Below, piece after piece: positions 41,169 through 50,115 of a stretch of 51,036 bases of DNA. How positions within the stretch are numbered: the first letter of the stretch is position 1; each line of letters opens with the position of its first letter. Source of the DNA: Archaeoglobus sp. UBA234 (GTDB lineage: Archaea > Halobacteriota > Archaeoglobi > Archaeoglobales > Archaeoglobaceae). The notes under the pieces were generated by a model. That model made no database searches. It worked only from the letters and a program-made list of their open reading frames with translations, and was not told the DNA's origin. The DNA lies in assembly GCA_002494625.1 (NCBI GenBank), contig DACH01000021.1, positions 1 through 51,036 on the forward strand. The letters run 5' to 3'. A program made the position numbers and the translations under genes.

Positions 41169-43088
41169 TCACTCTTTTATTCTTGATTTCCCGGGAGGTA
41201 AGAATTTCATAATCTCATCTGGAGTTGAAATAGCTCTCACAAGATGCTTTTCTTCTTCCTTTGCCATTTTGATGAGGGAAGCTGCAACCTTGACAGATAT
41301 TTCATTTTGGCTCTCATCACCTATATCCAGCTCTACGAAATAATCACAATACTTTCTCACAGAATTTAAAGGTCCACCAAAAACTCTCAGATTTTTCAGA
41401 TCCACTCCTACAGCACAGGAAACACTTGTGGTAACATAATTCCTCTTCCCTTCAATATAAAAGCTCCCTTTTGCAAGATACTCTCCAGCCTTCGCACTTC
41501 TCTTCACCTGCTCTGGAGTAACATAGTAAACCTCCCCACTGTACTTCCCATCCTTCCATAAACTTGAATAGGTTGCAGCAAACTGTGCCGCTTCCATTCT
41601 GCTTGTATCACCTGCATCCACCCCATTTTTAAGTATGGTGACTGGAGCGCCTGGAACTTGGGTGTGAAAGAACAAATCTTTTTTCTCCATGTATCTGGAA
41701 ACTATTTCTTCGTTCATCTTCGCATTTCTTCCGCCTATCACAAGAAATCCTTCGGTGGTGATAAACCATCTGAACCTTTCATACCACTCTCTTTTTCTGG
41801 ATACCCTCACACTTGAAACAAACTTGATATCGGACTTTGCCTGCTCAATCTGTTCCTCAGTTTTCTTTATTGCCTTCAGAACTCCCTCATATTTCTGTTT
41901 GATTTTTTTCGATTTTTCGTAATAAATATCGGCTATCTGAGGTGGTGACATATCTATGAAGAGTTCAAGAACTTCACCATCAAGGTTAACTGTAATGCTG
42001 TTCTTTGCTGGATTTATATTCTTCACGAGTTTTGAAAGATTTTTATCCTGTTTTATAATATTTTTAATTTCATCCCAGGATCTCTTCTCTCTCGCTCTCC
42101 TGAAGCTTTTTATAATGTTCTCAATTTTCATGTAGTTCTCATAAATGAAATCTCCCTTTCTTTTGAAATCACCCATTTCCCTTTCAAATCTCTCTTTTGC
42201 CAAAATTTGCTCTTCAAGCCTTTTTTTGATCTTTTCAAGAGTTTTATTCTCTGATTCTCTCATCTCAGCCTCTTCGATGATTTTCCTCGAATAGTACTCA
42301 TCTGCGGCATCGTTAAAAGTTTCAAAGTGCTTTCTATCATACCCACTATATACTTCAAGCTCTACAGGCAGAAAATCAACATAATCTCCATTTTTGATAA
42401 GGATATGGGGCTTAAACTCTCCCCTTTCAACAGGAGAAAATATTTCTTTGATTTTCTCAAAAATTCTCTCTTTCTCCTCTGCTGTGAGTTCTTTATAGGG
42501 TTTTTTCTTATCTATTCCTGCTCTGAGACATATTTCCTCAGCATACTGGCCACCAACACTTAAATTCCCTGCAAGAACCTTTACTGCCTCTCTATCTTCG
42601 TCGAAGTCAAGATCTTCTGGCTTAACATCAAAGGGGTTTAGCTGGGGTTTGGGGAGTTTGTAAATCTCTCCAGCTTTGAAGAAAGGCTTTAGTGGCATAA
42701 TAATCTTTAAATCTCTATCACAAAGAATAACATTCCCTTTTCTGAAAAACTCACCTATTATCACTCTCTCCTCTTCTCCTCTTATAATGTGGATGAACAC
42801 GATTCTATCAAAATCATGCTGATAAATTCTCGCTATTTTCCCTCCCTCAAGATGCTTTCTCAGAAGCATGGCAAAGCTTGAAGGAAACCTTGGAGCTTCT
42901 TTCGGAAATTTTGTTATGTGTACTCTTCTTCCAGCCTCAAGAATCAGCTCAAATTTTCCTTCCGGCTTCTTAACTCTTACCCTTACCTCATCAGGCGGGT
43001 TGTGGTATATTTTATCGACTTTACCTCCAATCAGAACCTGAAGCTCCTCAGAAATAGCTCTGATATCCACAGCTGACATCTGTTTCAT
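41169..43088 (-). CDS. rqcH: NFACT-family ribosome quality control protein RqcH
   Basis: A 639-residue NFACT protein (Rqc2/NEMF/FbpA relative), which binds obstructed large ribosomal subunits and in other organisms adds Ala tails to stalled nascent chains. NFACT-N begins MSAVDIRAISEELQVLIGGK; DFDRIVFIHI carries the conserved Asp-Arg pair. A long coiled coil spans about residues 270-410. NFACT-R is seen as RWFITTEGFLVIGGRNAKMN (about 445). The start is ATG 43088 because AAGGTTGAT lies just upstream and the preceding gene stops at 43099; the longer frame would overlap it. Confidence 0.9.
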   Translation of the reverse strand: MKQMSAVDIRAISEELQVLIGGKVDKIYHNPPDEVRVRVKKPEGKFELILEAGRRVHITKFPKEAPRFPSSFAMLLRKHLEGGKIARIYQHDFDRIVFIHIIRGEEERVIIGEFFRKGNVILCDRDLKIIMPLKPFFKAGEIYKLPKPQLNPFDVKPEDLDFDEDREAVKVLAGNLSVGGQYAEEICLRAGIDKKKPYKELTAEEKERIFEKIKEIFSPVERGEFKPHILIKNGDYVDFLPVELEVYSGYDRKHFETFNDAADEYYSRKIIEEAEMRESENKTLEKIKKRLEEQILAKERFEREMGDFKRKGDFIYENYMKIENIIKSFRRAREKRSWDEIKNIIKQDKNLSKLVKNINPAKNSITVNLDGEVLELFIDMSPPQIADIYYEKSKKIKQKYEGVLKAIKKTEEQIEQAKSDIKFVSSVRVSRKREWYERFRWFITTEGFLVIGGRNAKMNEEIVSRYMEKKDLFFHTQVPGAPVTILKNGVDAGDTSRMEAAQFAATYSSLWKDGKYSGEVYYVTPEQVKRSAKAGEYLAKGSFYIEGKRNYVTTSVSCAVGVDLKNLRVFGGPLNSVRKYCDYFVELDIGDESQNEISVKVAASLIKMAKEEEKHLVRAISTPDEIMKFLPPGKSRIKE

Positions 43089-43098
43089 TTTATCAACC

Positions 43099-44178
43099 TT
43101 AAGAAAAACATTTCCAGTATTTGGAGTGGACTTTTTTGACATCTCCAATGTTATCCTCAAGCTTTCTCAGGGCAACTTCCTTTTTTCTGTACTTTAGCTC
43201 AGGAAGGTAATTCAAAGGCTCCCTTATGCACGAGATATCCATGCCAGCCATTGCTGCTATTATTCCCAGATTTGTATATGGGAGTGCTGACTCGACACTG
43301 TATCCACCCTCAAGAACAGCTACAAGCCTTCCGTTGCAGTATTTATCTGAAAGTTTCACAGTTTCCTGCATTATCTCCGCATAACCTCTTGCTGTGAGAG
43401 CAAGTCCGGTTATGGGGTCTGTGAAGTGGTTATCCTGTCCCGCCGAGACTGCTATAAAGTCAGGGTGGAACTCTTCTGCTACAGGTTTTATTACCTCTTC
43501 AATTACCATCATGTATCCTTCATCAGATGTTCCGGGTGGTAGAGGGATGTTGATTGTAAAACCCTCACCTCTCCCGGTTCCACATTCATAGGGAAATCCT
43601 GTACCGGGATAGAGCGGCATCTGATGAGTTGAGATAAACAGCACATTATCATCATCGTAGAATATTTCCTGAGTACCATCCCCATGATGTGCATCCCAGT
43701 CCAGTATCATTACCTTCTCTATTCCTCTCTTCTGAAGCCATCTTATCATTATAGCTATGTTGTTGAGGTAGCAAAAACCCGCACCAATGTATGGTTTTGC
43801 ATGATGTCCGGGGGGTCGAATCATCGCAAAGCAATTCCTTACCTCCTCTTCGAGAACAGCCTCAGCAGCTCTTATAGCTCCTCCAGCTGCAAGCCGAGCT
43901 ATCTCAAAAACTCCAACCGGAATGTTGGTATCCCAGTCAATGAATCCTCCTTTTTTGCTCTCACGGATGAGAAAATCCACATATTCCTTAGTATGTACTT
44001 CAAGAACATCTTCAATTGTTGCTTCAACCGGCTCTATTAATTCTATTGCTGGATTGTCAAAAATTCCCTCCTCAATAAGCTGGTCCATGGTATAAGCTAA
44101 TCTTTCCTTTCTCTCAGGATGAGTTGGGCTTTGTTCATGCTCAAGATATTTTTTGTGATAGATTATACCTGTTTTCAT
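43099..44178 (-). CDS. Histone-deacetylase-family (AcuC/HDAC-like) deacetylase
   Basis: A 359-residue arginase-fold amidohydrolase. The zinc and charge-relay residues are visible in RPPGHHAKP, LDWDAHHGDG (Asp and His ligands) and SAGQDNHFTDP (second Asp ligand); LEGGYS supplies the transition-state Tyr. It may deacetylate protein lysines, polyamines or small molecules; the substrate is not predictable. ATG 44178 follows GCGGTGAAAG; a TTG at 44193 would overlap the upstream gene. It lies between a hydantoinase-like gene (4-base gap) and rqcH (10-base gap) in one operon. Confidence 0.88.
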   Translation of the reverse strand: MKTGIIYHKKYLEHEQSPTHPERKERLAYTMDQLIEEGIFDNPAIELIEPVEATIEDVLEVHTKEYVDFLIRESKKGGFIDWDTNIPVGVFEIARLAAGGAIRAAEAVLEEEVRNCFAMIRPPGHHAKPYIGAGFCYLNNIAIMIRWLQKRGIEKVMILDWDAHHGDGTQEIFYDDDNVLFISTHQMPLYPGTGFPYECGTGRGEGFTINIPLPPGTSDEGYMMVIEEVIKPVAEEFHPDFIAVSAGQDNHFTDPITGLALTARGYAEIMQETVKLSDKYCNGRLVAVLEGGYSVESALPYTNLGIIAAMAGMDISCIREPLNYLPELKYRKKEVALRKLEDNIGDVKKVHSKYWKCFS

Positions 44179-44182
44179 ACTT

Positions 44183-45676
44183 TCACCGCTCAATAAGCTC
44201 TCTGCTTACTCCGGGTTCAATCTGAACGATAATATCAGCAATTTTACCCCTTTTAATTCCTCCTCTTACGACAGTATAGGAGTTGAAGTAAATCACCTTT
44301 ACCTTTTCATCAATATCGTATCCGTACTCTTTTGTTATCGAGAGAAGCTTTCTCTCCGCTTCTGCAATCATCTCTTCATCCGATGGTAGACTCCCCTGTC
44401 TGAAGGGACTCTCTTCTAAAACCCCATTGAAAATAGCCTTTCCAGATTCCGTATCAAATCTCGTATAAACTGTAAGGCTAATTCTCGAAACAGCAACACC
44501 TACGGCATTAACTGCTTCACTGTGTTCCGGTACAATCGTACTGACTCCTGCTTTTTTTGAAATCATTTTTGAAAAATACTCAGCAAGATATCCCGTTAGG
44601 ATAACTCTTTCTGCCTCAAGAGATTCTATACCTCTTACAACCATCTCAACGAAATGTTCGATTATTGCTGCAGAATCAGCATTACTGGCAGCTTTTCTTG
44701 AGCTTCTGTAATCTCCTATCTCATAACCTTCAGCGTTAAGCACATCTGTGAGAGTTAGGTTCTCTCCACCAAAGGCTACCGATTTTCCCCTTCTCTCTGG
44801 AAGAAGTTTTCCGTTTTCGACAGTGGAGTCACCGCCAAAGGGGATTGAAAATGAATCCACACACCTGACAAGAGTTTTACCTCCCAGTATTTCTACACCC
44901 TCGTTGATCTTTGGCATACCGTTTTCAATTACAACGAAATCGGTTGTTGTGCCACCTATATCTATAACAAGTGCATCTTTCTCTCTTGTTAAAAAGTAAG
45001 CACCAATTGCCACAGCAGCGGGACTTGAATTGTAAAGTTCTGAGGGATTATTCAAGGCAATTCTGTATGGAATTATCCCTCCATCTCCTTTATAGTAAAA
45101 GAAATCCCCCACAAAACCCTTTATTGTTTCTGTGAGTTGGTGAACAGTTTTTTTTATTTTGGCATTTACTATCGTGGTGTTAATCCTGTAGGGATAAATC
45201 ATCCCTCCTACATGGTGGGATAGAGCTATACATTCAGTATCATAGTATTTTGAGGCTATTTCAAAAGTCCTGTTCTCAATTCCCGCATTTCTGACACTGA
45301 ATTTTGATGCTATAGCAACATTGCTGAAACCTGAATTTCTCAGTACCTTTTCGACTTCATCAACATCGATATCCTCTACAATATCTCCTCTGTGATTCAC
45401 AAAACCTCTGATAACCTTTCCTTTTCCACTGTAGTTCAGTCCGGGTCCCGGGATGAGTATTGTGCATGTAGGGTGCTGAGACGCACGGCTGAGGAGAAGG
45501 TTCAGGGGGAGTGAAGTACTCACAACAACCCTACTTTTTTCAAGCTCAAACTTTCTCAGCCTGCTGAAAATACCCCCAAGACCCTCCTCATTGGGGACTT
45601 TGATTGAAATTATATCATTTTTTCCAACAATTGCTGCGTCTGTGTTCGTTCCCCCAACATCGATACCAATAAACAT
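44183..45676 (-). CDS. Hydantoinase/oxoprolinase-family protein (HyuA-like)
   Basis: A 497-residue protein with the actin-like ATP-binding fold of the hydantoinase A/oxoprolinase family. GIDVGGTNTDAAIV is at the N-terminus, IPGPGLNY near residue 75, and the second phosphate loop is LVIDIGGTTTDFVVIENG (about residue 240). The family hydrolyses 5-membered cyclic amides with ATP or carboxylates ketones, but short archaeal members like this are uncharacterised. No HyuB partner is adjacent. It begins the operon with the HDAC-like and RqcH genes. Confidence 0.75.
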   Translation of the reverse strand: MFIGIDVGGTNTDAAIVGKNDIISIKVPNEEGLGGIFSRLRKFELEKSRVVVSTSLPLNLLLSRASQHPTCTILIPGPGLNYSGKGKVIRGFVNHRGDIVEDIDVDEVEKVLRNSGFSNVAIASKFSVRNAGIENRTFEIASKYYDTECIALSHHVGGMIYPYRINTTIVNAKIKKTVHQLTETIKGFVGDFFYYKGDGGIIPYRIALNNPSELYNSSPAAVAIGAYFLTREKDALVIDIGGTTTDFVVIENGMPKINEGVEILGGKTLVRCVDSFSIPFGGDSTVENGKLLPERRGKSVAFGGENLTLTDVLNAEGYEIGDYRSSRKAASNADSAAIIEHFVEMVVRGIESLEAERVILTGYLAEYFSKMISKKAGVSTIVPEHSEAVNAVGVAVSRISLTVYTRFDTESGKAIFNGVLEESPFRQGSLPSDEEMIAEAERKLLSITKEYGYDIDEKVKVIYFNSYTVVRGGIKRGKIADIIVQIEPGVSRELIER

Positions 45677-46183
45677 TCATTAATTAGTAGATGGTTGTAT
45701 TTATAAAAATTAGGGGGGAACTGTTGAAAAATAACGATTTATAATTATGTTTCTTGGAAATCTTTTCGGATAGAGCCCCATCCCACAAACTTTTACCTTA
45801 AATAAATTTCAGTGGTCTTGTTTTGCTATACAAAAAATGGTGGTGAACCTTAGATTATTAATTTTTCTTCGTAGATCATTCTTTTATGCTTCTGTTTTTA
45901 AGTTTTCCAGTTATGTGGATTCTTTTTTGATTCAGATTGTTTTGAGATTTTCTTTTTTTAGAGACACTCTTCTGAAGTTGATAAATAAAAATATGAGGGT
46001 ATGTGATGGTTATTCAATTTTATTCGAAAATCTTATAAAGAGAAATCCTATCGAGCTGCGGTGAAAAGTGTTTTCCAAGAAATCCAGAACACTCGAAAAT
46101 ACTAAACCGAAAGTTTTATACTGTCATATTATAACAAAGAGTAAAACTCATTCGGATGCATCTGCCAGTAGAGGAGGTATAAC
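45677..46183. other. Intergenic region upstream of the antiporter operon
   Basis: A 507-base AT-rich divergent spacer. A 75-codon frame at 45837-46064 is Phe/Leu-rich, lacks a ribosome site and looks accidental. Apart from the promoter at 46108-46182, nothing else was recognised. Confidence 0.5.
46108..46182 (+). promoter_or_regulatory. Promoter and leader of the antiporter operon
   Basis: A BRE-like CCGAAAG followed by the TATA box TTTTATA (46114-46120) predicts transcription from about 46144. The 40-base leader ends in a strong ribosome site, GAGGAGGT, 5 bases before the mrpE ATG at 46184. Confidence 0.55.
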
Positions 46184-46693
46184 ATGAAGAAGAGTGTTTT
46201 CGGGTTTGCAATATCCTTTATTGTGCTTTATTTATTCTGGATTTTAAATTCAGGTATTTTTGAACCCTTTTACTTAGCCTTAGGGGTTATATCCACCTTT
46301 ACCGTATCTTATCTTTTTCATAAAATTTTTGTCCCGATTAAAGAACCAAAACTTCTCCTGAGAACCGCAATTCGTTTTTTGCTTTACATCCCTTGGCTGG
46401 TTTATCAGATTATATTAGCAAATCTCGATGTCGCCAAAAGAGTTCTGCATCCATCAATGCCTATAGATCCGGTCGTGATTTCATTCCAATCAAACTTAAA
46501 ATCTGAACTTTCCATGACAACCCTCGGGAATTCAATTACACTGACTCCAGGTACAATAACAATTGATATAGACCCTGATGGTACTTTTTATGTACACTGT
46601 CTCGGGAGAGAGCATGCTGAGCCTTTTTTGGAAGATGTGCCATGTGAGATGGCATCAAGAGTGGGGTATATTTTCGGAGAAATAGAAAGGTAG
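46184..46693 (+). CDS. mrpE: Na+/H+ antiporter subunit MrpE (MnhE/MbhA)
   Basis: A 169-residue protein with two or three N-terminal helices and a cytoplasmic alpha/beta domain. The segments FRAWLYxPW-like RTAIRFLLYIPWLVYQIILA and LGNSITLTPGTITID identify MrpE. It is a small subunit of the multi-protein cation/proton antiporter module, first in the operon as in mbhA. A strong ribosome site precedes the ATG. The length is typical. Confidence 0.9.
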   Translation: MKKSVFGFAISFIVLYLFWILNSGIFEPFYLALGVISTFTVSYLFHKIFVPIKEPKLLLRTAIRFLLYIPWLVYQIILANLDVAKRVLHPSMPIDPVVISFQSNLKSELSMTTLGNSITLTPGTITIDIDPDGTFYVHCLGREHAEPFLEDVPCEMASRVGYIFGEIER

Positions 46694-46702
46694 GTGAAAA
46701 CC

Positions 46703-46966
46703 GTGATTCCATTTGAGATTTTTCTTTACATCCTGCTAATAACCACATCAATCGTTATGTACAGAATTATTAAAGGACCAACCACATTCGATAGAATTGT
46801 TGGGGTCAATGCTGTGGGTACTAAAACGATTCTGTTCATAGTGATGATATCGTATGTACTGGGAAGACCGAACTTCCTTGATATTGCTCTTCTCTACGCA
46901 ATACTCAACTTTCTGGGAAGTATCGTAATCAGTATCTATATTGAAAGAGGGGGTGTTGCAGAATGA
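46703..46966 (+). CDS. mrpF: Na+/H+ antiporter subunit MrpF (MnhF/MbhB)
   Basis: An 87-residue, three-helix subunit. RIIKGPTTFDRIVGVNAVGT (first loop) and ALLYAILNFLGSIVISIYIE are the family signature. AGGTGA at 46692-46697 best suits the GTG at 46703 as start; GTG 46694 is the longer alternative. Its stop overlaps the mrpG start. It belongs to the hydrophobic core linking the small subunits of Mrp/Mbh complexes. Confidence 0.88.
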   Translation: MIPFEIFLYILLITTSIVMYRIIKGPTTFDRIVGVNAVGTKTILFIVMISYVLGRPNFLDIALLYAILNFLGSIVISIYIERGGVAE

Positions 46967-47304
46967 TTGAAATAATAAAATCAGTCATAGTGGTTATTTT
47001 TCTTATAGTAGGGTCTCTTTTTCTGATTACGGGATCTCTGGGGATTGTCAGGTTTCCAGACACCTATTCCAGAATGCATGCCTCCGGAAAATGCGATACA
47101 CTTGGAATTTCTCTTATATTGGTCGGTCTCATTATATATCAGGGTCTGGATTTCGTCACAGTAAAGTTAATTCTTATATTGCTTTTTGTCTTTTTCACAG
47201 GTCCTGTAGCTGTTAACTCGATCATAAGGGCATCTTTCAAGTCAGGTAACAAAATGTGGACTGTAAAAGGGTGGGTTCAGTGGAGCAAGGAGAGGATTGA
47301 ATGA
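46963..47304 (+). CDS. mrpG: Na+/H+ antiporter subunit MrpG (MnhG/MbhC)
   Basis: A 113-residue, three-helix subunit. TGSLGIVRFPDTYSRMHASG is the unmistakable MrpG signature, followed by LGISLILVGLIIYQG. Its ATG overlaps the mrpF stop (ATGA) and its own stop overlaps the next gene, so expression is tightly coupled. Confidence 0.9.
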   Translation: MIEIIKSVIVVIFLIVGSLFLITGSLGIVRFPDTYSRMHASGKCDTLGISLILVGLIIYQGLDFVTVKLILILLFVFFTGPVAVNSIIRASFKSGNKMWTVKGWVQWSKERIE

Positions 47305-47834
47305 TACTGGCAGTGGACATATTGCTGCTCGGGGTAGCAATTTTGCTTGCGGTGAAAGCGATACATACCAAAGACCTCGTTGAATCAACTGTTCTCTTTG
47401 CCGGTTATAGCTTTGTTCTTGCTGTGATATGGTTCGAATTGAATTCGGTTGATGTTTCCTTCACCGAAGCTGCAGTAGGGGCTGGAGTATCAACAATTCT
47501 TCTGGTGGCGGTTATAGCACTGTCGTTGAGGTATGAAGAGGAAGAGGAAAGATCGATGGTGAGAAATTACTTAGCTGCAATTGCCTGCATAACCTTTTTC
47601 ATTGTACTGGCTCTTGGTGTCCAGGACTTGCCAATAATAGGTGACCCCAATGCACCGCATCACCAGCATGTTGTGCCGAGGTATATTGAGAACACCTACG
47701 AAGAAACGGGTGTGGTTAATATCGTTACAGCAATTTTAGCGAATTACAGAGGTTATGATACCCTTGGAGAGGTGACTGTCATATTTACTGCGGGAATCTC
47801 GGTAATTCTCCTGTTGAGGAGGGTATGGCAATGA
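47301..47834 (+). CDS. MbhD/MbhE-like (DUF4040 plus MrpA C-terminal-like) antiporter subunit
   Basis: A 177-residue protein joining two pieces. Residues about 1-75 are a DUF4040/MbhD domain (VESTVLFAGYSFVLAVIWFE, FTEAAVGAGVSTILLVAVIA). Residues about 88-177 resemble MbhE or the C-terminus of MrpA (GDPNAPHHQHVVPRYIENTY, NIVTAILANYRGYDTLGE). In Thermococcales Mbh these are two adjacent genes, in bacterial Mrp parts of MrpA. Position between G and B matches the Mbh order. ATGA overlaps with mrpG. Confidence 0.8.
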   Translation: MILAVDILLLGVAILLAVKAIHTKDLVESTVLFAGYSFVLAVIWFELNSVDVSFTEAAVGAGVSTILLVAVIALSLRYEEEEERSMVRNYLAAIACITFFIVLALGVQDLPIIGDPNAPHHQHVVPRYIENTYEETGVVNIVTAILANYRGYDTLGEVTVIFTAGISVILLLRRVWQ

Positions 47835-48259
47835 GTGATGGGAGGGGGATTATTCTCAGAACGAATGCCAGATTTATGGTGCCTTTTATTCTTCTTTGGG
47901 GTTTGTATGTGCTGACCCACGGCACTTCCGGTCCTGGAGGGGGATTTCAAGCAGGAGTTGTCTTAGCTGCAGGTATTATTCTATATGCAGTTGTTTTTGG
48001 GCTTGAAGAATCTAAAAGAATCTTTCCGATTAAGGTAATGCTTATTATAGCCTCGATAGGAGTGAGCATATATGCATGGGTTGGGATTTTTAGTATAATA
48101 TTTGGCGGAAAATTCTTGGAGTATGGAAAAATACCAATTAGCCATTATCCTGCAGAGTCAAGCAAGCTTGGAATTGAAATGGTGGAAATTGGCATCGGGC
48201 TTACCGTGATGGCAATAATGCTATCCATATTTTATGACTTCGTTCACAGGGGGGATTGA
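47831..48259 (+). CDS. mrpB: Na+/H+ antiporter subunit MrpB (MnhB/MbhF)
   Basis: A 142-residue, four-helix protein with the MnhB signature: LYVLTHGTSGPGGGFQAGVV (about residues 22-41) followed by AGIILYAVVFG. ATG 47831 is well spaced from GGAGGGT and overlaps the previous stop; ATG 47825 is an alternative. Gly-rich loop and helices form the interface with MrpC and the MbhDE-like subunit. Confidence 0.88.
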   Translation: MSDGRGIILRTNARFMVPFILLWGLYVLTHGTSGPGGGFQAGVVLAAGIILYAVVFGLEESKRIFPIKVMLIIASIGVSIYAWVGIFSIIFGGKFLEYGKIPISHYPAESSKLGIEMVEIGIGLTVMAIMLSIFYDFVHRGD

Positions 48260-48260
48260 C

Positions 48261-48623
48261 ATGGTGCTGGAAATCATTCTGACAAAATATAACTACTTTA
48301 TATATATAAGCCTGATGGCACTTGGTTTTTACGGGATGATAGGAAAGTCAAATCTAATTAAAAAGTTGATAGGAATGAGTGTTTTTCAGTACTCAATATT
48401 TCTTTTTTACATCTCCATCGCAGACGTAGAGGGTGGAACTGCGCCGATACTTGTAAAGGGTGAAGTGGTGTATGTGAATCCACTGCCACATGTTCTGATA
48501 CTAACAGCCATTGTGGTGGCGGTGAGTACACTTGCCGTCGGTTTATCTCTTGCGGTTAGGATATACCGGGAATTTGGAACACTTGATGAAAATAAAATTC
48601 TGATGGGGTTAAAGAATGATTGA
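48261..48623 (+). CDS. mrpC: Na+/H+ antiporter subunit MrpC (MnhC/MbhG, NuoK-like)
   Basis: A 120-residue, three-helix NuoK homologue. NLIKKLIGMSVFQYSIFLFY and DPLPQALVLTAIVI-like NPLPHVLILTAIVVAVSTLA mark the family, including conserved Pro-His in the loop. ATG 48261 follows GGGGGGAT; the longer frame from 48234 lies inside mrpB. Its stop overlaps mrpD. Confidence 0.9.
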   Translation: MVLEIILTKYNYFIYISLMALGFYGMIGKSNLIKKLIGMSVFQYSIFLFYISIADVEGGTAPILVKGEVVYVNPLPHVLILTAIVVAVSTLAVGLSLAVRIYREFGTLDENKILMGLKND

Positions 48624-50115
48624 GCTTATAATATCCAGAATCGTTGAACACGCACCAATACTGCTGATTGTTGTCGGGTTAGTAGGGGCTTTCACCACAC
48701 CGCTGATAGGCATGATCAAAAAGGGGCTCTGCAGCTACTGGGCGTCATTAGTCTCATTAATCCAGCTTATTTTCAGCATTTATCTGTTTTATCAGGTTAT
48801 AAGGGTGGGAAAAATCAGTTACTGGCTGGGTGGATGGCAGCCACCCTGGGGGATAGAATATGTTGTTGATGTTCTCAACGGTTTTGTTCTTGTGGTTGTT
48901 TCAATTATCTGCTTCTCTGTATCAATATATGGTAAAAAGAGTTTTTTAAAGGAAGTTCCAGGAAAGGAGATATCACTCTATACACTTTATATTCTTATCT
49001 CTACGGGAATGCTCGGGATAGTCATAACAGGTGATATATTCAACCTGTATGTTTTCCTTGAAATAGGCTCACTGGCAGCATATGCTCTTGTTGCTATTGG
49101 GGATAGAGAAGCCTTGGTTGCGAGCTTCAATTATATGATCATGGGGACCATTTCTGCCTGTTTTGTGCTTCTTGGAATCGGTTATCTCTATCTGATGACC
49201 GGTACATTGAATATGGCTGACCTGTCCAGACTTCTTCCTGCGCTTTATGATAAACCATCTGTGCTGATAGGAATATCCCTTTTAATTGTCGGATTCAGTA
49301 TAAAAACAGCTGTATTTCCACTTCACACTTGGCTTCCGGATGCGTATACTCACTCTCCATCAGCAATAAGTGCTCTACTATCCGGAACTTTTACAAAGGT
49401 AGGTATATATGCCCTTATCAGATTGATTTTCACAATAGTAGGACTTGATTATTTCATAGAACATTCCAACATTTTCGTCTTTCTCTCCTGGGTTGCCTCG
49501 GCAGGAATCATATTTGGTTCGGTTATGGCTATTGCACAAGATGATCTAAAAAGGATGCTTGCGTATTCAAGTATAAGCCAGATAGGTTACATTGCACTTG
49601 GAGTCAGCTTAGCAAATAATTTCTCACTTGCTGGTGGAATTCTGCACATTTTTGGTCATAGTGTAATGAAATCAGGGCTGTTTATGGTTGCTGGAGCTGT
49701 TATCTATACAACCGGAATAAGAAGGATCTCGCAGCTAAGCGGGATGAGCAGGGTTATGCCCTACACAATGGCAGCTTTTTTGATAGGGGCTCTATCGATG
49801 ATCGGAATTCCACCTACAGTTGGATTCTTTAGCAAGTATTTCATTTTACTTGGAGCAATTGAAGCTGGAGAATGGGTTTTCGTGGCAGTAATCCTTTTCA
49901 GCAGTTTACTGACTGCAGCCTATTTCTGGAAGGTTTTTGAAAAAATTTACTTTGGCAGAAATGGCATAACAGAAGTTAATGAAGCACCTCTCAGTATGCT
50001 TTTACCGACGATCGTTCTTGCTATACTCTCACTTATTGGGGGGTTCTTAGCACCAAAATTGATTGACATCTTTAATCTATGGATTGAAGGTGTTCTGGGG
50101 GTGTCTGTTTGGTAA
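48616..50115 (+). CDS. mrpD: Na+/H+ antiporter subunit MrpD (NuoN/NuoM-like, MbhH)
   Basis: A 499-residue, 14-helix proton/cation-channel subunit. The conserved TM5 Glu is in NLYVFLEIGSLAAYAL. The TM7 Lys region is GFSIKTAVFPLHTWLPDAYT, followed by SPSAISALLSGTFTKVGIYA. SSISQIGYIALG is also typical. It forms one of the antiporter channels of the complex. It starts in overlap with mrpC and is followed by a second large antiporter subunit. Confidence 0.92.
   Translation: MIELIISRIVEHAPILLIVVGLVGAFTTPLIGMIKKGLCSYWASLVSLIQLIFSIYLFYQVIRVGKISYWLGGWQPPWGIEYVVDVLNGFVLVVVSIICFSVSIYGKKSFLKEVPGKEISLYTLYILISTGMLGIVITGDIFNLYVFLEIGSLAAYALVAIGDREALVASFNYMIMGTISACFVLLGIGYLYLMTGTLNMADLSRLLPALYDKPSVLIGISLLIVGFSIKTAVFPLHTWLPDAYTHSPSAISALLSGTFTKVGIYALIRLIFTIVGLDYFIEHSNIFVFLSWVASAGIIFGSVMAIAQDDLKRMLAYSSISQIGYIALGVSLANNFSLAGGILHIFGHSVMKSGLFMVAGAVIYTTGIRRISQLSGMSRVMPYTMAAFLIGALSMIGIPPTVGFFSKYFILLGAIEAGEWVFVAVILFSSLLTAAYFWKVFEKIYFGRNGITEVNEAPLSMLLPTIVLAILSLIGGFLAPKLIDIFNLWIEGVLGVSVW

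Noticed and set aside
45837..46064. 75-codon plus-strand frame before the antiporter operon
   Set aside because: No ribosome binding site, Phe/Leu-rich composition of an AT-rich spacer, no family resemblance; treated as chance.
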